DNA of 64,000 nucleotides from contig CAWJKP010000009.1 of the NCBI GenBank assembly GCA_963843465.1, positions 1 to 64,000 of the forward strand. The letters are read 5' to 3'. Under the pieces are notes generated by a model, which saw nothing but the letters and a program-made list of their open reading frames with translations, was not told where the DNA came from and ran no database searches. Below are positions 46,752 to 53,245 of the stretch, piece after piece. Source of the DNA: CAWJKP01 sp963843465 (GTDB taxonomy: Bacteria > Planctomycetota > Planctomycetia > Pirellulales > Thermoguttaceae). Numbering within the stretch: the stretch's first letter is position 1; every line of letters starts with the position of its first letter. Made by a program: the position numbers and the translations under genes.

Positions 46752-47569
46752 TTTTTGTTGGCCGTTCCCGGAATTTGGGCAGATGTCGCTCGTGGACTAC
46801 TGCTTGGCGTAGTTTACCGAAAGCTGGCAAACGAGGCAAGACAAGGAAGCCCACGCCATTGGTGCCATGCGGCTTTGGGCGCTGTCTGAGGAGCCGGGCG
46901 TCGGCCGCTGGTCGCAGTCGGCCCGATTCCGGTGTCGATGGTGTCGATGGCATCTAGGTCCGCGTCGATGCTGGAATTGATGCCGGCCGTCCAAGGAACC
47001 CTGTCGGTCGCTGCTGGCCCTGGGCGGCCTCTGGCGGCCCGCGATCCGATCATGGCCCAACAGGCCGCTCAGATTCCTGCTGGCCGTTGGCTGGCCGGCA
47101 ATGGTGCGTCGGCCGGCGGAGCCCTGAGCGGCGACCGCGCGGTGGTTGGTGTAGGCCCGAGACAGCGGCAGCGGCCCCGGCGGCTGGTGTACCGCTGGCC
47201 GCAGGCGTCCAGAGCCGGTGTTGGTCCTGGCCTTGGTGCCGGAGTCGCCGCTGATCGGCTACCCCAGGTCCTGAGCGTGGCATTGAACGCCGACCGTCGC
47301 CGGGCCGTCTCCGGCTGCGCGAGAAGTCGCATGTATGGGACCTGAAGACAGCTGTTGCTCGCTACCCTCGAAGCCACACGAGATTCTGGCGTTTCCGCGG
47401 AAATAAATCGCCGTCGAAGAGCATCTGTATCATTACTGGGGCGACGAGCACGAAAAATCCGATGAACCTTTTTGGCCCCTGCGGCATCTATACTTATAAG
47501 GGCCGACGGATGCAGTCGGCCGGTTTCCAGGAGCACCAGAAGTTGCGAGAAGGACGATGATTTCGTTTA
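46752..47569. other. No supported gene
   Basis: Divergent intergenic zone between the minus-strand defence island and the plus-strand tRNA unit. ORFs are short, Arg/Pro/Ala-rich and mutually overlapping, without motifs. It may hold the promoters of both units; I cannot place them with confidence. Confidence 0.5.
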
Positions 47570-47589
47570 GGTCAAGTATAGCAAGCGAA

Positions 47590-47729
47590 CCAAAATGCAC
47601 AGGGCGTTACGCCGGTCAACCGGCGAATACCCTGCCCGTGCATCCTTTGCGCTTGTGACGCTTGACCTTACGTCACGATGGGTTTCAAGAAACCCGGTGT
47701 CACAAGTGGAAGTGACACCGGGTTTTTTT
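47590..47729 (+). ncRNA. Putative structured leader RNA ending in an intrinsic terminator
   Basis: Hairpin 1 at 47,596-47,642: TGCAC/GTGCA outer stem, CAGGG/CCCTG middle stem, CGCCGG-TCAA-CCGGCG tip. Further on are GTGACG/CGTCAC and a perfect GGGTTT-CAAG-AAACCC hairpin at 47,680-47,695 whose 3' arm is the 5' arm of the terminator, so the two are mutually exclusive. Lies directly before the tRNA array on the same strand. Could be an attenuator of the array or an independent small RNA. Confidence 0.5.
47690..47729 (+). terminator. Rho-independent terminator upstream of the tRNA array
   Basis: Perfect 14-bp stem AAACCCGGTGTCAC / GTGACACCGGGTTT with an 8-nt loop (47,704-47,711) and a run of seven T. 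It ends only 3 nt before the first tRNA. Confidence 0.85.
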
Positions 47730-47732
47730 GTT

Positions 47733-47804
47733 GGGCTGGTAGCTGAGATGGTGTAGCGGCGGCCTGAAAAGCCGCAGACGAGGGTTCGAGCACCTCCCGG
47801 CCCA
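47733..47804 (+). tRNA. tRNA-Phe(GAA)
   Basis: Acceptor GGGCTGG/CCGGCCC, loop CTGAAAA on GCGGC/GCCGC. T stem has one mismatch. First tRNA of the array, no encoded CCA. Confidence 0.88.
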
Positions 47805-47830
47805 CTGCGCTCAGCGTGCCGCGCTTACAT

Positions 47831-47904
47831 GGCTCGTTCGTCTATCGGATTGAGGATCGCGCCCTTTCAAGGCGCAGAGGCGGGTTCAACTCCCGCACGA
47901 GCTG
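47831..47904 (+). tRNA. tRNA-Glu(TTC)
   Basis: Acceptor GGCTCGT/ACGAGCT, loop CTTTCAA on GCGCC/GGCGC, T arm GCGGG-TTCAACT-CCCGC. Confidence 0.92.
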
Positions 47905-47911
47905 CTGACGG

Positions 47912-47986
47912 CAGAACGTAGCGAAGCCTGGGTATCGCGCCTGGTCGGGGTGCAGGAGATCGCCGGTTCAAATCCGGCCGTTCTGA
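47912..47986 (+). tRNA. tRNA-Pro(GGG or CGG)
   Basis: Acceptor CAGAACG/CGTTCTG. The anticodon stem CCTG/CAGG has an inner G-G mismatch; loop TCGGGGT reads GGG with C33. If one T is missing it would read CGG. Both are Pro. Confidence 0.8.
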
Positions 47987-47994
47987 CTGACGTG

Positions 47995-48067
47995 CGGGAT
48001 GTAGGGTAGTGGCTGACCCGCGTGCCCTGGGAGCACGAGAACGCAGGTTCGAGTCCTGCCATCCCGA
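47995..48067 (+). tRNA. tRNA-Pro(TGG)
   Basis: Acceptor CGGGATG/CATCCCG, stem CGTGC/GCACG, loop CCTGGGA: C at position 33. Confidence 0.9.
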
Positions 48068-48078
48068 CTTCGCAGCGC

Positions 48079-48150
48079 GGTAGCCGAGGGCTGGTTGCCC
48101 AAACGCGGCTGATAACCACGTGGCGCTGAGTTCGATTCTCAGGGCTACCA
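48079..48150 (+). tRNA. tRNA-Ile(GAT)
   Basis: Acceptor GGTAGCC/GGCTACC, loop CTGATAA, one mismatch in the anticodon stem (ACGCGG/CCACGT). Confidence 0.88.
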
Positions 48151-48221
48151 CTTGGCACGATCGAAGGAAGAGGAGCGAAGCGATGGTGACACGGTTGAAA
48201 CGCATACGCCCGACCAAGCAC

Positions 48222-48293
48222 GGGGTCGTGGTGTAACGGCAGCATACCGGACTTTTAATCCGGCAGGTGTGGGTTCGAGTCCCTCCGGCCCTA
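48222..48293 (+). tRNA. tRNA-Lys(TTT)
   Basis: Acceptor GGGGTCG/CGGCCCT, loop CTTTTAA on CCGGA/TCCGG. Preceded by a 71-nt gap, the longest in the array. Confidence 0.9.
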
Positions 48294-48298
48294 TTCGC

Positions 48299-48371
48299 TG
48301 GCGCGTAGCTCAGCGGTGAGAGCAGACCTCTTATAAGGGTCAGGTCGAGGGTTCGACTCCCTCCGCGCCGA
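48299..48371 (+). tRNA. tRNA-Ile(TAT)
   Basis: Acceptor TGGCGCG/CGCGCCG, loop CTTATAA on GACCT/GGGTC. Reads AUA directly with TAT; bacteria usually use a modified CAT. Confidence 0.88.
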
Positions 48372-48378
48372 ATGATCT

Positions 48379-48451
48379 GGGATCAAGGTGCTAGCGGCAG
48401 CACAGCGGACTCTTAATCCGCCAGGTGAGGGTTCAAGTCCCTCTGGTCCCA
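48379..48451 (+). tRNA. tRNA-Lys(CTT)
   Basis: Acceptor GGGATCA/TGGTCCC, loop CTCTTAA on GCGGA/TCCGC. Confidence 0.92.
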
Positions 48452-48461
48452 CTGAGACACC

Positions 48462-48533
48462 GCACTGGTCGTCCAGCGGCAAGGATACCGCACCCGTAAT
48501 GCGGCGACGCGGGTTCGAGTCCCGCCCGGTGCT
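48462..48533 (+). tRNA. tRNA-Thr(CGT)
   Basis: Acceptor GCACTGG/CCGGTGC, stem CCGCA/TGCGG, loop CCCGTAA: C33. Confidence 0.9.
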
Positions 48534-48565
48534 CTTGATCTTTGACAATCCAACCCAGACAGATC

Positions 48566-48636
48566 GCGCCCATGATGTAGTGGCAGCCTGCCGCCTTGCC
48601 GAGGCGGAAGCGCGGGTTCAACTCCCGCTGGGCGCT
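48566..48636 (+). tRNA. tRNA-Gly(GCC)
   Basis: Acceptor GCGCCCA/TGGGCGC, loop TTGCCGA on CCGCC/GGCGG. Confidence 0.92.
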
Positions 48637-48645
48637 CTTGATCGG

Positions 48646-48719
48646 CAGGACGTAGGAAAGCCTGGTATTCCGCGTGCTTCGGGCGCACGAGAGCGCGGGT
48701 TCAAATCCCGCCGTCCTGA
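48646..48719 (+). tRNA. tRNA-Pro(CGG)
   Basis: Acceptor CAGGACG/CGTCCTG, loop TTCGGGC on CGTGC/GCACG. Confidence 0.92.
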
Positions 48720-48728
48720 CTATGCGAT

Positions 48729-48803
48729 TGCGGTGGGGCCTGTGTTGGTACGGGCGGACGCCTGTTAAGCGTCGCGTCGCAGGTTCGATTCCTGCCACCG
48801 CAG
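48729..48803 (+). tRNA. tRNA-Asn(GTT)
   Basis: Acceptor TGCGGTG/CACCGCA, loop CTGTTAA on GACGC/GCGTC. Confidence 0.92.
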
Positions 48804-48811
48804 CTTCCTTC

Positions 48812-48895
48812 GGAAGGGCAAGCCAACTGGCGATGGCAGCCGCCTCGAAAGCGGTCGAGCGATGAGCCTTGAGGGTTCGACTCCCTCTCCTTCCG
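48812..48895 (+). tRNA. tRNA-Ser(CGA)
   Basis: 84 nt with a class II variable arm. Acceptor GGAAGGG/TCCTTCC, loop CTCGAAA on a CCGC/GCGG stem, G discriminator. Confidence 0.92.
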
Positions 48896-48902
48896 CCTTC
48901 AT

Positions 48903-48974
48903 GTGCCCTTGGCCGATCGGCAGAGGTGCCGGGCTTCCAATCTGGCGAGGCGGGTTCGATTCCCGCAGGGCACT
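48903..48974 (+). tRNA. tRNA-Gly(TCC)
   Basis: Acceptor GTGCCCT/AGGGCAC, loop CTTCCAA on CCGGG/TCTGG. Second Gly(TCC) of the window. Confidence 0.9.
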
Positions 48975-48989
48975 CTTGCACGATGATGA

Positions 48990-49060
48990 TCGGGGATCGG
49001 CTAGTGGTAGGCCGTCTGGCTTTGAACCAGGAGACGGAGGTTCGACCCCTTCTCCCCGAA
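48990..49060 (+). tRNA. tRNA-Gln(TTG)
   Basis: Acceptor TCGGGGA/TCCCCGA, loop CTTTGAA on TCTGG/CCAGG. Confidence 0.9.
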
Positions 49061-49098
49061 CTTGCGACGAGACGGCAGTGTCTCGATGAGCAACGGGA

Positions 49099-49169
49099 TG
49101 CGGAGTCATCTAACGGTAGGATGAGACGCTCTGAACGTCTTCATGTTGGTTCGATTCCAGCCTCCGCAG
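49099..49169 (+). tRNA. tRNA-Gln(CTG)
   Basis: Acceptor TGCGGAG/CTCCGCA, loop CTCTGAA on AGACG/CGTCT. Confidence 0.92.
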
Positions 49170-49179
49170 CTTCACAAAC

Positions 49180-49265
49180 GGAAGTCATCCGGCCGGATGA
49201 GGAGCCTGTCTTGAAAACAGGTGGCGGCCAACAGCCGCTTGTGGGTTCGAGTCCCACGGCTTCCG
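49180..49265 (+). tRNA. tRNA-Ser(TGA)
   Basis: 86 nt, long variable arm. Acceptor GGAAGTC/GGCTTCC, loop CTTGAAA on CCTGT/ACAGG. Confidence 0.92.
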
Positions 49266-49270
49266 CCTTC

Positions 49271-49341
49271 GGGGTCATGGTCCAACAGGACGACGCTGGC
49301 TCCGCAAGCCAGAAATCCGGGTGCGAGTCCCGGTGACTCCA
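49271..49341 (+). tRNA. tRNA-Ala(CGC)
   Basis: Acceptor GGGGTCA/TGACTCC has the G3:U70 Ala identity pair. Stem CTGGC/GCCAG, loop TCCGCAA with C33. T loop is TGCGAGT instead of TTCGAGT. Confidence 0.85.
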
Positions 49342-49353
49342 CTTGAATCGCAC

Positions 49354-49425
49354 AGCCCCGTGGTCCAACGGCAACGACGCTTGGTCCACATCCAGGAAAC
49401 GATGGTTCGACTCCATCCGGGGCTA
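49354..49425 (+). tRNA. tRNA-Val(CAC)
   Basis: Acceptor AGCCCCG/CGGGGCT, stem CTTGG/CCAGG, loop TCCACAT: C33 and T38. Confidence 0.88.
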
Positions 49426-49432
49426 CTTGATG

Positions 49433-49506
49433 GCCCAGGTACGCCAATTGGCAGAGCGGCTTGGCTTAAACCCAGGCGGTTGCGGGTTCGACTCCGGCCC
49501 TGGGCA
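49433..49506 (+). tRNA. tRNA-Leu(TAA)
   Basis: Acceptor GCCCAGG/CCTGGGC, loop CTTAAAC. Only 74 nt: the variable arm is reduced compared with normal bacterial tRNA-Leu. One T-stem mismatch. Confidence 0.85.
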
Positions 49507-49507
49507 C

Positions 49508-49581
49508 GGCCCGGTAGGCAAACGGCAGACCACCTTGGCTTAGAACCAGGGATGCTGTGGGTTCGAGTCCCACCAGGGCCA
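49508..49581 (+). tRNA. tRNA-Leu(TAG)
   Basis: Starts 2 nt after the previous tRNA's end. Acceptor GGCCCGG/CAGGGCC with one mismatch, loop CTTAGAA on CTTGG/CCAGG. Short variable region. Confidence 0.88.
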
Positions 49582-49594
49582 TTGGAAATACGTT

Positions 49595-49669
49595 GTCCTC
49601 GTGGAGCAGCCTGGAGTGCTCGCCTGCCTGTCACGCAGGAGATCGCGGGTTCAAATCCCGTCGAGGGCG
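49595..49669 (+). tRNA. tRNA-Asp(GTC)
   Basis: Acceptor GTCCTCG/CGAGGGC, loop CTGTCAC on CCTGC/GCAGG, G discriminator typical of Asp. Confidence 0.92.
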
Positions 49670-49681
49670 CTGGAAGAACAT

Positions 49682-49756
49682 GGCGCGGTACGCAAATCGG
49701 CAAAGCGGCCAAGCTCAAACCTTGGTGATCTGCGGGTTCGACTCCCGCCTGCGCCA
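49682..49756 (+). tRNA. tRNA-Leu(CAA)
   Basis: Acceptor GGCGCGG/CTGCGCC, loop CTCAAAC on CCAAG/CTTGG. Short variable region. Confidence 0.9.
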
Positions 49757-49766
49757 CTGAGAACAT

Positions 49767-49850
49767 GCGTCGGCTGGGCATTGGCGAGCCCAACTGCCTG
49801 TAAAGCAGCCAGCCCGAAAGGCTATGCAGGTTCAACTCCTGCCCGGCGCA
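49767..49850 (+). tRNA. tRNA-Tyr(GTA)
   Basis: 84 nt with the long variable arm of bacterial Tyr. Acceptor GCGTCGG/CCGGCGC, loop CTGTAAA. Confidence 0.92.
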
Positions 49851-49858
49851 CTCGACAT

Positions 49859-49931
49859 GGCTCGTTCGTCTATCGGCACAGGACGCTGGCCCCTCAAGCC
49901 GGAAAGGCGGGTTCAACTCCCGCACGGGCCG
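49859..49931 (+). tRNA. tRNA-Glu(CTC)
   Basis: Acceptor GGCTCGT/ACGGGCC, stem CTGGC/GCCGG, loop CCCTCAA: C33. Its 5' half is nearly identical to tRNA-Glu(TTC), pointing to duplication. Confidence 0.9.
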
Positions 49932-49943
49932 CTCAAGCAACAT

Positions 49944-50027
49944 GACCATGTGGTGGAATTGGCAGACACGCGACGGTCAGAACGTCGTGCCCTTGCGGCA
50001 TTGGGAGTTCGAGTCTCCCCGTGGTCA
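49944..50027 (+). tRNA. tRNA-Leu(CAG)
   Basis: 84 nt with a normal long variable arm, unlike the other Leu tRNAs here. Acceptor GACCATG/CGTGGTC, loop GTCAGAA on CGACG/CGTCG. Confidence 0.92.
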
Positions 50028-50036
50028 CTGACATAT

Positions 50037-50106
50037 TGCAGGCGCGGCAGGTGCCCAACCGGCTCCCATAAGGCCGGTGCGCCCGGTTCGATACCGGGGC
50101 CTGCAA
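50037..50106 (+). tRNA. tRNA-Met(CAT), elongator-like
   Basis: Fully paired acceptor TGCAGGC/GCCTGCA, loop CCCATAA with C33 on CGGCT/GGCCG. Elongator Met, or Ile2 if modified. Confidence 0.85.
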
Positions 50107-50107
50107 C

Positions 50108-50176
50108 TGCGGGTGGGCGAAGGCTCAACCGGGTTTCATAAGCCTGGATCGCCGGGTGCAACTCCCGGACCCGCCA
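50108..50176 (+). tRNA. tRNA-Met(CAT), initiator-like
   Basis: Position 1 (T) and 72 (C) do not pair, a hallmark of bacterial initiator tRNA; the next six acceptor pairs are perfect. Loop TTCATAA. T loop TGCAACT lacks T55. Starts 2 nt after the previous tRNA's end. Confidence 0.8.
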
Positions 50177-50181
50177 CTTAC

Positions 50182-50255
50182 GACCGGGTACGCAAATTGG
50201 CATAGCGGCGAGGTCGAGAGCCTCGTGCCTGTGGGTTCGACTCCCACCTCGGTCA
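50182..50255 (+). tRNA. tRNA-Leu(GAG)
   Basis: Acceptor GACCGGG/CTCGGTC, stem CGAGG/CCTCG, loop TCGAGAG: C33 and G38. Short variable region. Confidence 0.88.
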
Positions 50256-50265
50256 CTGGAGAGAT

Positions 50266-50338
50266 GATCCCGTGGTCCAGCGGCAAAGACGCCTGGGCGA
50301 CAGCCAGGAAGACGACGGTTCGAGTCCGTCCGGGATCA
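50266..50338 (+). tRNA. tRNA-Val(GAC)
   Basis: Acceptor GATCCCG/CGGGATC, stem CCTGG/CCAGG, loop GCGACAG: C33, and G at positions 32 and 38. Confidence 0.88.
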
Positions 50339-50344
50339 TTTGAT

Positions 50345-50415
50345 GGTCTGTAGGTGTTTCGGCAGCACACCTCTTCGGTAAGGAGGAAGACCGGGTTCAA
50401 TTCCCGGACGGACCT
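50345..50415 (+). tRNA. tRNA-Thr(GGT)
   Basis: Acceptor GGTCTGT/ACGGACC, stem CCTCT/GGAGG, loop TCGGTAA: C33. Confidence 0.88.
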
Positions 50416-50426
50416 CTTGAACTTGT

Positions 50427-50499
50427 GGGCTGGCATGTTCCGTGGAGGCGACTGATCCCTGCAAGATCGGTGCGATGGGTTCGACTCCCATCCGGTCCA
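50427..50499 (+). tRNA. tRNA-Ala(TGC)
   Basis: Acceptor GGGCTGG/CCGGTCC with G3:U70. Stem TGATC/GATCG, loop CCTGCAA: C33. Confidence 0.9.
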
Positions 50500-50512
50500 C
50501 TGACAACATAAC

Positions 50513-50583
50513 GGGCTCGTGGTCCAAAGGGACGACACCGCCCTGGCGTGGCGGAAATCCGAGTTCGATTCCCGGCGGGTCCA
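50513..50583 (+). tRNA. tRNA-Ala(GGC)
   Basis: Acceptor GGGCTCG/CGGGTCC with G3:U70. Stem CCGCC/GGCGG, loop CTGGCGT (G37, T38). Confidence 0.9.
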
Positions 50584-50590
50584 CTGAAAT

Positions 50591-50676
50591 GGAAGGTAGT
50601 CGGATACGGCTGGCCGAGCCGGTTTGCTAAACCGTGCCCCCTTACGGGGATGTGGGTTCAAATCCCATGCCTTCCG
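50591..50676 (+). tRNA. tRNA-Ser(GCT)
   Basis: 86 nt, long variable arm. Acceptor GGAAGGT/GCCTTCC, loop TTGCTAA. Confidence 0.92.
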
Positions 50677-50679
50677 CTT

Positions 50680-50751
50680 GCCCCGATGGTGAAATGGACA
50701 TCATGCCTCGTTTCTACCGAGGTGTTCCGGGTTCGAGTCCTGGTCGGGGTG
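50680..50751 (+). tRNA. tRNA-Arg(TCT)
   Basis: Acceptor GCCCCGA/TCGGGGT, loop TTTCTAC on CCTCG/CGAGG. The only Arg tRNA of the array; reads AGA/AGG. Confidence 0.92.
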
Positions 50752-50768
50752 CTGACAACAAACGCATG

Positions 50769-50842
50769 GTGTCCGTGGTGTAGCGGTCACTGCACGGCTG
50801 GCTGTGAACCAGAGGGTGGGAGTTCGACTCTCCCCGGACACC
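50769..50842 (+). tRNA. tRNA-His(GTG)
   Basis: Acceptor GTGTCCG/CGGACAC, with an extra G at 50,768 facing C73 (the G-1:C73 His identity pair). Loop CTGTGAA. Last tRNA of the array. Confidence 0.93.
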
Positions 50843-50861
50843 CTTATTTACGGAGATCACG

Positions 50862-51458
50862 ATGGTCACCAAAGTTCTTGAACAACCGACGCTGGTCCTG
50901 AACCGCAACTGGCAGCCGGTCCACGTAGCGACCGTGGAGCGCGCCTTGGTGCTCGTATGGAATGAGTCGGCTCACGTAGTGGACCCGGAGGACTTCCAGC
51001 TTTACACCTGGGCGGACTGGTCGAGGCTGAAGCCGCGAGAAGGTGAGCAGTTTGTCAAGGCCGTTCGGTTCCGCCTGCGGGTGCCGGAGGTAGTGGCGTT
51101 GACCGGCTACGACCGCCTCCCGTTGGGCGCGGTCACCTTCAGCCGCCGCAACGTGTTCAAGCGAGACCACTACACCTGCCAATACTGCGGTGCGCAGCCT
51201 GGCAGCGAGGAATTGACGATCGACCACGTGTTGCCGCGGTCGCAAGGTGGCGTGTCGAGTTGGGAGAACTGCGTCCTGGCGTGCATGGCCTGCAACAAGC
51301 GGAAGGCTGACCGGACGCCGGAGCAGGCCCGGATGCGCGTGCGCAAGCAGCCTGTCCGGCCAACATGGAAGCCGCTGTACGCCGACCACACCATGCGGAT
51401 CGCAAGCTGGTCGAAGTTCGTCAGCGAAGCCTACTGGAACGTTGAGTTGCAGAAGTAG
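50862..51458 (+). CDS. HNH endonuclease
   Basis: 198 aa. VLNRNWQPVHVATVERAL and the core CQYCGAQPGSEELTIDHVLP ... NCVLACMACNKRKADRTPEQA make a classic HNH nuclease with two CxxC zinc pairs (positions about 106-160). This protein type is common in planctomycetes. The ATG is 20 nt after the last tRNA (RBS GGAGATCACG), so it is co-transcribed with the tRNA array. It may be a maintenance protein of the element, a homing-type nuclease or a tRNA-array mobility factor. Confidence 0.85.
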   Translation: MVTKVLEQPTLVLNRNWQPVHVATVERALVLVWNESAHVVDPEDFQLYTWADWSRLKPREGEQFVKAVRFRLRVPEVVALTGYDRLPLGAVTFSRRNVFKRDHYTCQYCGAQPGSEELTIDHVLPRSQGGVSSWENCVLACMACNKRKADRTPEQARMRVRKQPVRPTWKPLYADHTMRIASWSKFVSEAYWNVELQK

Positions 51459-51656
51459 TCGTTACCGCCCGAGTCGTCGCGGATCGTCTATGAGTCGGCT
51501 GCGCGTCCAGCCGGCCGCCAGATTCATTGCCGCCGTGGGTCGATGGTGCTGGTCGCCATGTTGGCGGGACCCGCCTGCCAGCCCTGTTCGCGGTGATAAT
51601 CGCGCGCCGGCCGGCCAGAGCCCATCTCCGAAGAATTTCGGCCAGGCATGTCGGGC

Positions 51657-52232
51657 TTACCGCGGACCATTGGGCGCACCTGTTTGGCTTCGCAGTTCCG
51701 CCAGAAGTCGGGCCTTGTCCGCCTTGCACATTGGCTCACCCGTGTACAGTCCTATCCAGTATACAATCCCGTCCTTCTCGACCACGCGGCATCGTGCCGG
51801 TCCTTCGTCTGTCTCAAGGGCGATTTCTCTCGCGGTCTTGCCCTTTTCGACAGAAAGTACCGTCCCCGGTTGACGCTGACGATGAAGCCTGTTGTGCTGA
51901 TGTGCGACGATGCGATCTCGCAACTCGTCCGATACTGGATAGCCCAGTTCCTTACCTTGACCCAGAAGGTTGACGAACCTTCCAAACTCCGAAGCCGCCT
52001 CAACGTTCCATGCTTTCGCAACTCGCACTGGCCCCGTAGACGGGTCGATCCGCCAGACGCAGACCCTTGCCGCCTCGCCCAGGAATTCGCCCATTAACCA
52101 TCCTACAAAAGTTCCCACTGGCAGCAAAGAATCGCCTGTCCCAGAATGATCGCTCTCCTGTCCGTTGGTTGTACCCGCGGATTGTCTGACATTCTCACCG
52201 ACCAGCCCGTCCGAGCCTTCCTCGTCAGTCAC
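51657..52232 (-). CDS. Hypothetical protein
   Basis: 191 aa. Disordered Gly/Ser-rich first 35 residues, then VGTFVGWLMGEFLGEAARVCVWRID and RCRVVEKDGIVYWIGLYTGEP. No known motif. Co-oriented with the TerY-C gene upstream; the 155-nt gap between them contains a possible 29-aa ORF (MNGAPRQKLAELTARRRD) that may be this gene's displaced N-terminus. Confidence 0.5.
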   Translation of the reverse strand: MTDEEGSDGLVGENVRQSAGTTNGQESDHSGTGDSLLPVGTFVGWLMGEFLGEAARVCVWRIDPSTGPVRVAKAWNVEAASEFGRFVNLLGQGKELGYPVSDELRDRIVAHQHNRLHRQRQPGTVLSVEKGKTAREIALETDEGPARCRVVEKDGIVYWIGLYTGEPMCKADKARLLAELRSQTGAPNGPR

Positions 52233-52387
52233 GGGCGGTTACAGAGCCGGTGGTCCCGGACGACATCTCGCCGTCTTGCGGTTAGTTCTGCCAGCTTTTG
52301 TCGAGGCGCTCCGTTCATAATGGCAGCGAATGTTCAATCCCACGCTTCTGTGTTGTGCCGCCCGTAAATCCGGCATCCTTATGCCCC

Positions 52388-52744
52388 TTACCGATCGGCT
52401 CCTCCATCCAGACTCGTTGCCACCCCGCTGACTTCGCCACTTCCTCCGCACCAGGGGCAGGTTACCCGATGACCTTCACCTTTCATGCAGGCAAGCCTGC
52501 CGCAGCCACACAGGAAGAAGGACTGCGAAGAGCAATGCGGGCAACCGGGAAAAGCGGCATCGAACGAGAAGGTGCCGTTCATGCGGGTCTTCTCGTACCC
52601 CTCTTTCTTCGCCACGGCGTCCTTGATCGCGAACGCCCACGTACCAGCCCATTCGTCCCCACCCCTTCGCTCAAAGCGGATGCCGAAGCCTTGCTTGGAC
52701 TGGCTGCACCGCCCCATCGCGATCACATTGTTCCGGCTTTCCAT
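52388..52744 (-). CDS. TerY-C-type zinc-binding protein
   Basis: 118 aa. The N-terminal half reads FERRGGDEWAGTWAFAIKD; the C-terminal half GCPHCSSQSFFLCGCGRLAC and CPWCG is the zinc-binding domain found with TerY (vWA), PP2C and kinase modules in tellurite-type or conflict systems. Such proteins probably bind ubiquitin-like or phosphorylated partners. No vWA, PP2C or kinase gene is present here, so the set is incomplete. Confidence 0.65.
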   Translation of the reverse strand: MESRNNVIAMGRCSQSKQGFGIRFERRGGDEWAGTWAFAIKDAVAKKEGYEKTRMNGTFSFDAAFPGCPHCSSQSFFLCGCGRLACMKGEGHRVTCPWCGGSGEVSGVATSLDGGADR

Positions 52745-52767
52745 AATTTCTTCCCAAGCGATGTCCG

Positions 52768-53142
52768 TCAGTAGTTAACGTCACCCTCGACTTTGCCGAA
52801 GTTCACCTTGACCTTCGGCTGGAACACAACACTCTTCCCTGGCTGGATTTCGTTCAACGATCCGTCGGGCGTAGTTGCAATCCAGTTTTCCGATGTGCAA
52901 TTCTTGAGACCCCAGACGTTCGGATCGGTCGGGTGCCGCACCACCTCCGCCACCGCACGGGTGAAATCGTAGTTCTTTGACCTAGCGTTATCGACGTGGT
53001 GCGGATACAACTTGCCCACATGGGACAACATTATTACGGAATCACCGATGCGGATGCGGTACGGGATCCGTACGTGGGTTTGAGGACGGCGTTGGCAGCA
53101 GGGAAGGATAACGGGGCATCCCAAGGTCGTCGGGATCGACAA
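52768..53142 (-). CDS. FHA-like protein
   Basis: 124 aa as read; the true start may be ATG 53,031. NVWGLKNCTSENWIATTPDGSL and IQPGKSVVFQPKVKVNFG follow the FHA pattern (strand, Asn-containing loop, GxS-like turn, final LxxG strand). FHA modules bind phospho-threonine and accompany TerY-C proteins. 23 nt upstream of the TerY-C gene, so co-transcribed. N-terminal 35 residues are uncertain. Confidence 0.45.
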   Translation of the reverse strand: MSIPTTLGCPVILPCCQRRPQTHVRIPYRIRIGDSVIMLSHVGKLYPHHVDNARSKNYDFTRAVAEVVRHPTDPNVWGLKNCTSENWIATTPDGSLNEIQPGKSVVFQPKVKVNFGKVEGDVNY

Positions 53143-53245
53143 GGAGGCTCGGTGGTTGAAGATGGCTGCAAAGCGAATCCGGGACGGATACCAGAAAACC
53201 GCCTCAAAAGTCCGACGGATTCGTAGTTTACGCCGAAGTGGCGCG

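Noticed and set aside
46797..47536. Several overlapping ORFs between the island and the tRNA array
   Set aside because: Short, Arg/Ala/Pro-rich, mutually overlapping and without start-site or motif support.
47867..50661. Many long ORFs on both strands across the tRNA array, several with repeated GxEPA/GxEPT and NPRR-like words
   Set aside because: The repeated words are translations of conserved tRNA T-arm sequence (GGTTCGA and its complement). The region is fully explained by tRNA genes.
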